Below, piece after piece: positions 63,088-64,000 of a stretch of 64,000 nucleotides of DNA. Source of the stretch: DASRFR01 sp035651455 (GTDB lineage: Bacteria; Acidobacteriota; Terriglobia; Terriglobales; Acidobacteriaceae); the NCBI GenBank assembly GCA_035651455.1, contig DASRFR010000058.1, forward strand, positions 434,001-498,000, read 5' to 3'. The notes below the pieces were generated by a model. It worked only from the letters and a program-made list of their open reading frames with translations. It was not told where the DNA came from and ran no database searches. The position numbers were made by a program, and so were the translations under genes. The stretch's first letter is position 1; each line of letters begins with the position of its first letter.

Positions 63088-63318
63088 CTACTTGGACTCC
63101 GAAGACATGACAGTCCGGATCAGTTCGACGAAGCCGCCGATGATGCCCAGCAGCAAGCCCACGAGGTACAGCCACTTCGTGTGCAACCAGCGGTCAAGAA
63201 GGGCGCCTATAAGCCAGCCCACGAACGTCGCGGCAGGCAGAGTAAACGCCAGTTGGCTGTAACGCGCCGCCTGTACCAGAAAGTTTCGCTTATCCTCGGA
63301 ATTGTCCGGATCGGGCAC
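63088..63318 (-). CDS. atpZ: AtpZ/AtpI-type small membrane protein
   Basis: 76 residues: two helices, LAFTLPAATFVGWLIGALLD and WLYLVGLLLGIIGGFVELIR, with a basic/acid spacer RWLHTK. The pattern GxxxGxxLDxxxxT...G..LG...G matches AtpZ, which helps c-ring or Mg2+ handling in F0 operons. Two unrelated genes separate it from atpI. Confidence 0.85.
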   Translation of the reverse strand: MPDPDNSEDKRNFLVQAARYSQLAFTLPAATFVGWLIGALLDRWLHTKWLYLVGLLLGIIGGFVELIRTVMSSESK

Positions 63319-63401
63319 AGTTGAGTTCAGCCTCGCGCGTCAGCCACGTCCTGGAGACGCTTCGAATGTCCCTTCGGAATGCCAAATCGCAAGCTTACGG
63401 G

Positions 63402-64000
63402 CTACCTCAGCATGGCTACCGGAGCGGCCTGCGTCAGCCCAAGCGACCAATTCACGAGAGTGATGAACGGCTCAGGATAAATTCCGATTGCCACGGTACC
63501 CAGCGTGGTCAGCGCCAATGCGGTTTTCATGCCCCAACTGACGGGCAGCGGCTCGGCTTCCATGGGTTGGCGCATCAGCATGGCGTTGGCCACGCGCATG
63601 TAGTAGTAGAGGCCAAAAACCGCGTACAGCACGGCCACCGAGGCTAGAACATAGTGCCCACTCTCAATAAGGCTCAGGAAGATGAAATATTTTCCGTAAA
63701 AGCCTGCGAGTGGTGGAATCCCGGCGAGCGAGAGCAGGAAAATCAGCATCATGATGGCCTCAACCGGAGCGCGGAAGTAGAGCCCGGCAATATCGTCGAT
63801 CTCGTCCCCGATGATCCCGCGCTGGCGCAGGGATGTGACCACCGCGAAGGCGCCGAGGTTCATAAAGGTGTAGACCAGCAGGTAAAGCAGAATGCCCTTA
63901 TAGCCATCCGTGAAGGCCGGCGAGGGATATTCCACGGAGCACAGGGCTATGAGGCCCAGCAACATGTAGCCGACGTGGGCAATCGAGGAATAGGCCAGCA
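63402..64000 (-). CDS. nuoN: NADH-quinone oxidoreductase subunit N (C-terminal part)
   Basis: The frame enters from the window edge with LAYSSIAHVGYM and continues to residue end VAMLR. Antiporter-like helices with a Lys/Glu framework and the typical LSLAGIPPLAGFYGKYFIF motif. Complex I membrane subunit, proton translocation. The last 199 codons are seen; the start lies beyond the edge. Confidence 0.93.
   Translation of the reverse strand, partial: LAYSSIAHVGYMLLGLIALCSVEYPSPAFTDGYKGILLYLLVYTFMNLGAFAVVTSLRQRGIIGDEIDDIAGLYFRAPVEAIMMLIFLLSLAGIPPLAGFYGKYFIFLSLIESGHYVLASVAVLYAVFGLYYYMRVANAMLMRQPMEAEPLPVSWGMKTALALTTLGTVAIGIYPEPFITLVNWSLGLTQAAPVAMLR

Noticed and set aside
1..64000. CRISPR arrays, transposases or prophage genes
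   Set aside because: No regularly spaced direct repeats, no DDE/HUH transposase or phage structural protein pattern was seen.

Overview
The window is a GC-rich bacterial chromosome segment. Its gene content suggests a soil Acidobacteriota (probably Terriglobia/Koribacter-like): many secreted S9/TPR/IPT proteins, a relic of a Ser/Thr kinase of the type abundant in that phylum, a PAS-rich sensor kinase, a class III-type PHA synthase cluster, and dnaX-ybaB-recR and atp/nuo blocks. This assignment is inference, because no rRNA or marker search was possible. No tRNA, rRNA, CRISPR array or intact insertion sequence was seen.

Layout. 0-13.8 kb: a multihaem cytochrome c, a decayed Ser/Thr kinase, a decayed alpha/beta hydrolase, VOC and EVE proteins, an exported S9 peptidase, an ABC exporter, a CCA-type nucleotidyltransferase with a long basic tail, and small secreted proteins. 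14-17.8 kb: a tight signalling operon (MEDS sensor, PAS histidine kinase, receiver). The MEDS gene has an in-frame UGA where relatives carry Cys, and the frame is intact on both sides. 18-30.5 kb: an accessory stretch with hydrolases, a multicopper oxidase with unusual domain order, PhzF, SDR and VOC enzymes, a family of short same-strand intergenic repeats and a frameshifted MFS transporter. 30.8-37.6 kb: an eight-gene, mostly overlapping minus-strand operon. It joins an SPFH/zinc-ribbon protein, S-adenosylmethionine decarboxylase, two zinc-ribbon DUF4178 proteins, a small membrane protein, DUF350, a membrane-anchored spermidine-synthase-like enzyme and a Tat-exported flavin amine oxidase. 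This is the best candidate for an undescribed system.

37.8-42 kb: aldo/keto reductase, a phosphofructokinase with pyrophosphate-type residues, and a Usp protein. 42-48.5 kb: polyhydroxyalkanoate metabolism (FabG-like SDR, PhaR regulator, phasin, PhaE-like subunit, PhaC, PhaB, PhaA) with a perfect palindromic candidate PhaR operator. 48.7-59.5 kb: HemQ, an AhpD-like protein, an alkyltransferase-like protein, a STAS protein, dnaX-ybaB-recR, a nuclease-fold protein, a CHAD-HD fusion and a large helical-repeat/PilZ protein. 59.6-64 kb: F0 ATP synthase genes atpE, atpB, atpI and atpZ, with two unrelated genes between atpI and atpZ, and the C-terminal part of nuoN.

How the genes work together: PhaA and PhaB supply 3-hydroxybutyryl-CoA for PhaC/PhaE while PhaR and the phasin control granules. 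In the 30.8-37.6 kb operon, SpeD would make the aminopropyl donor, the membrane SpeE-like enzyme would use it, and the exported oxidase could act on the product, with SPFH, DUF350 and DUF4178 proteins as the membrane platform. PhaR control and the operon's polyamine logic are inferences.
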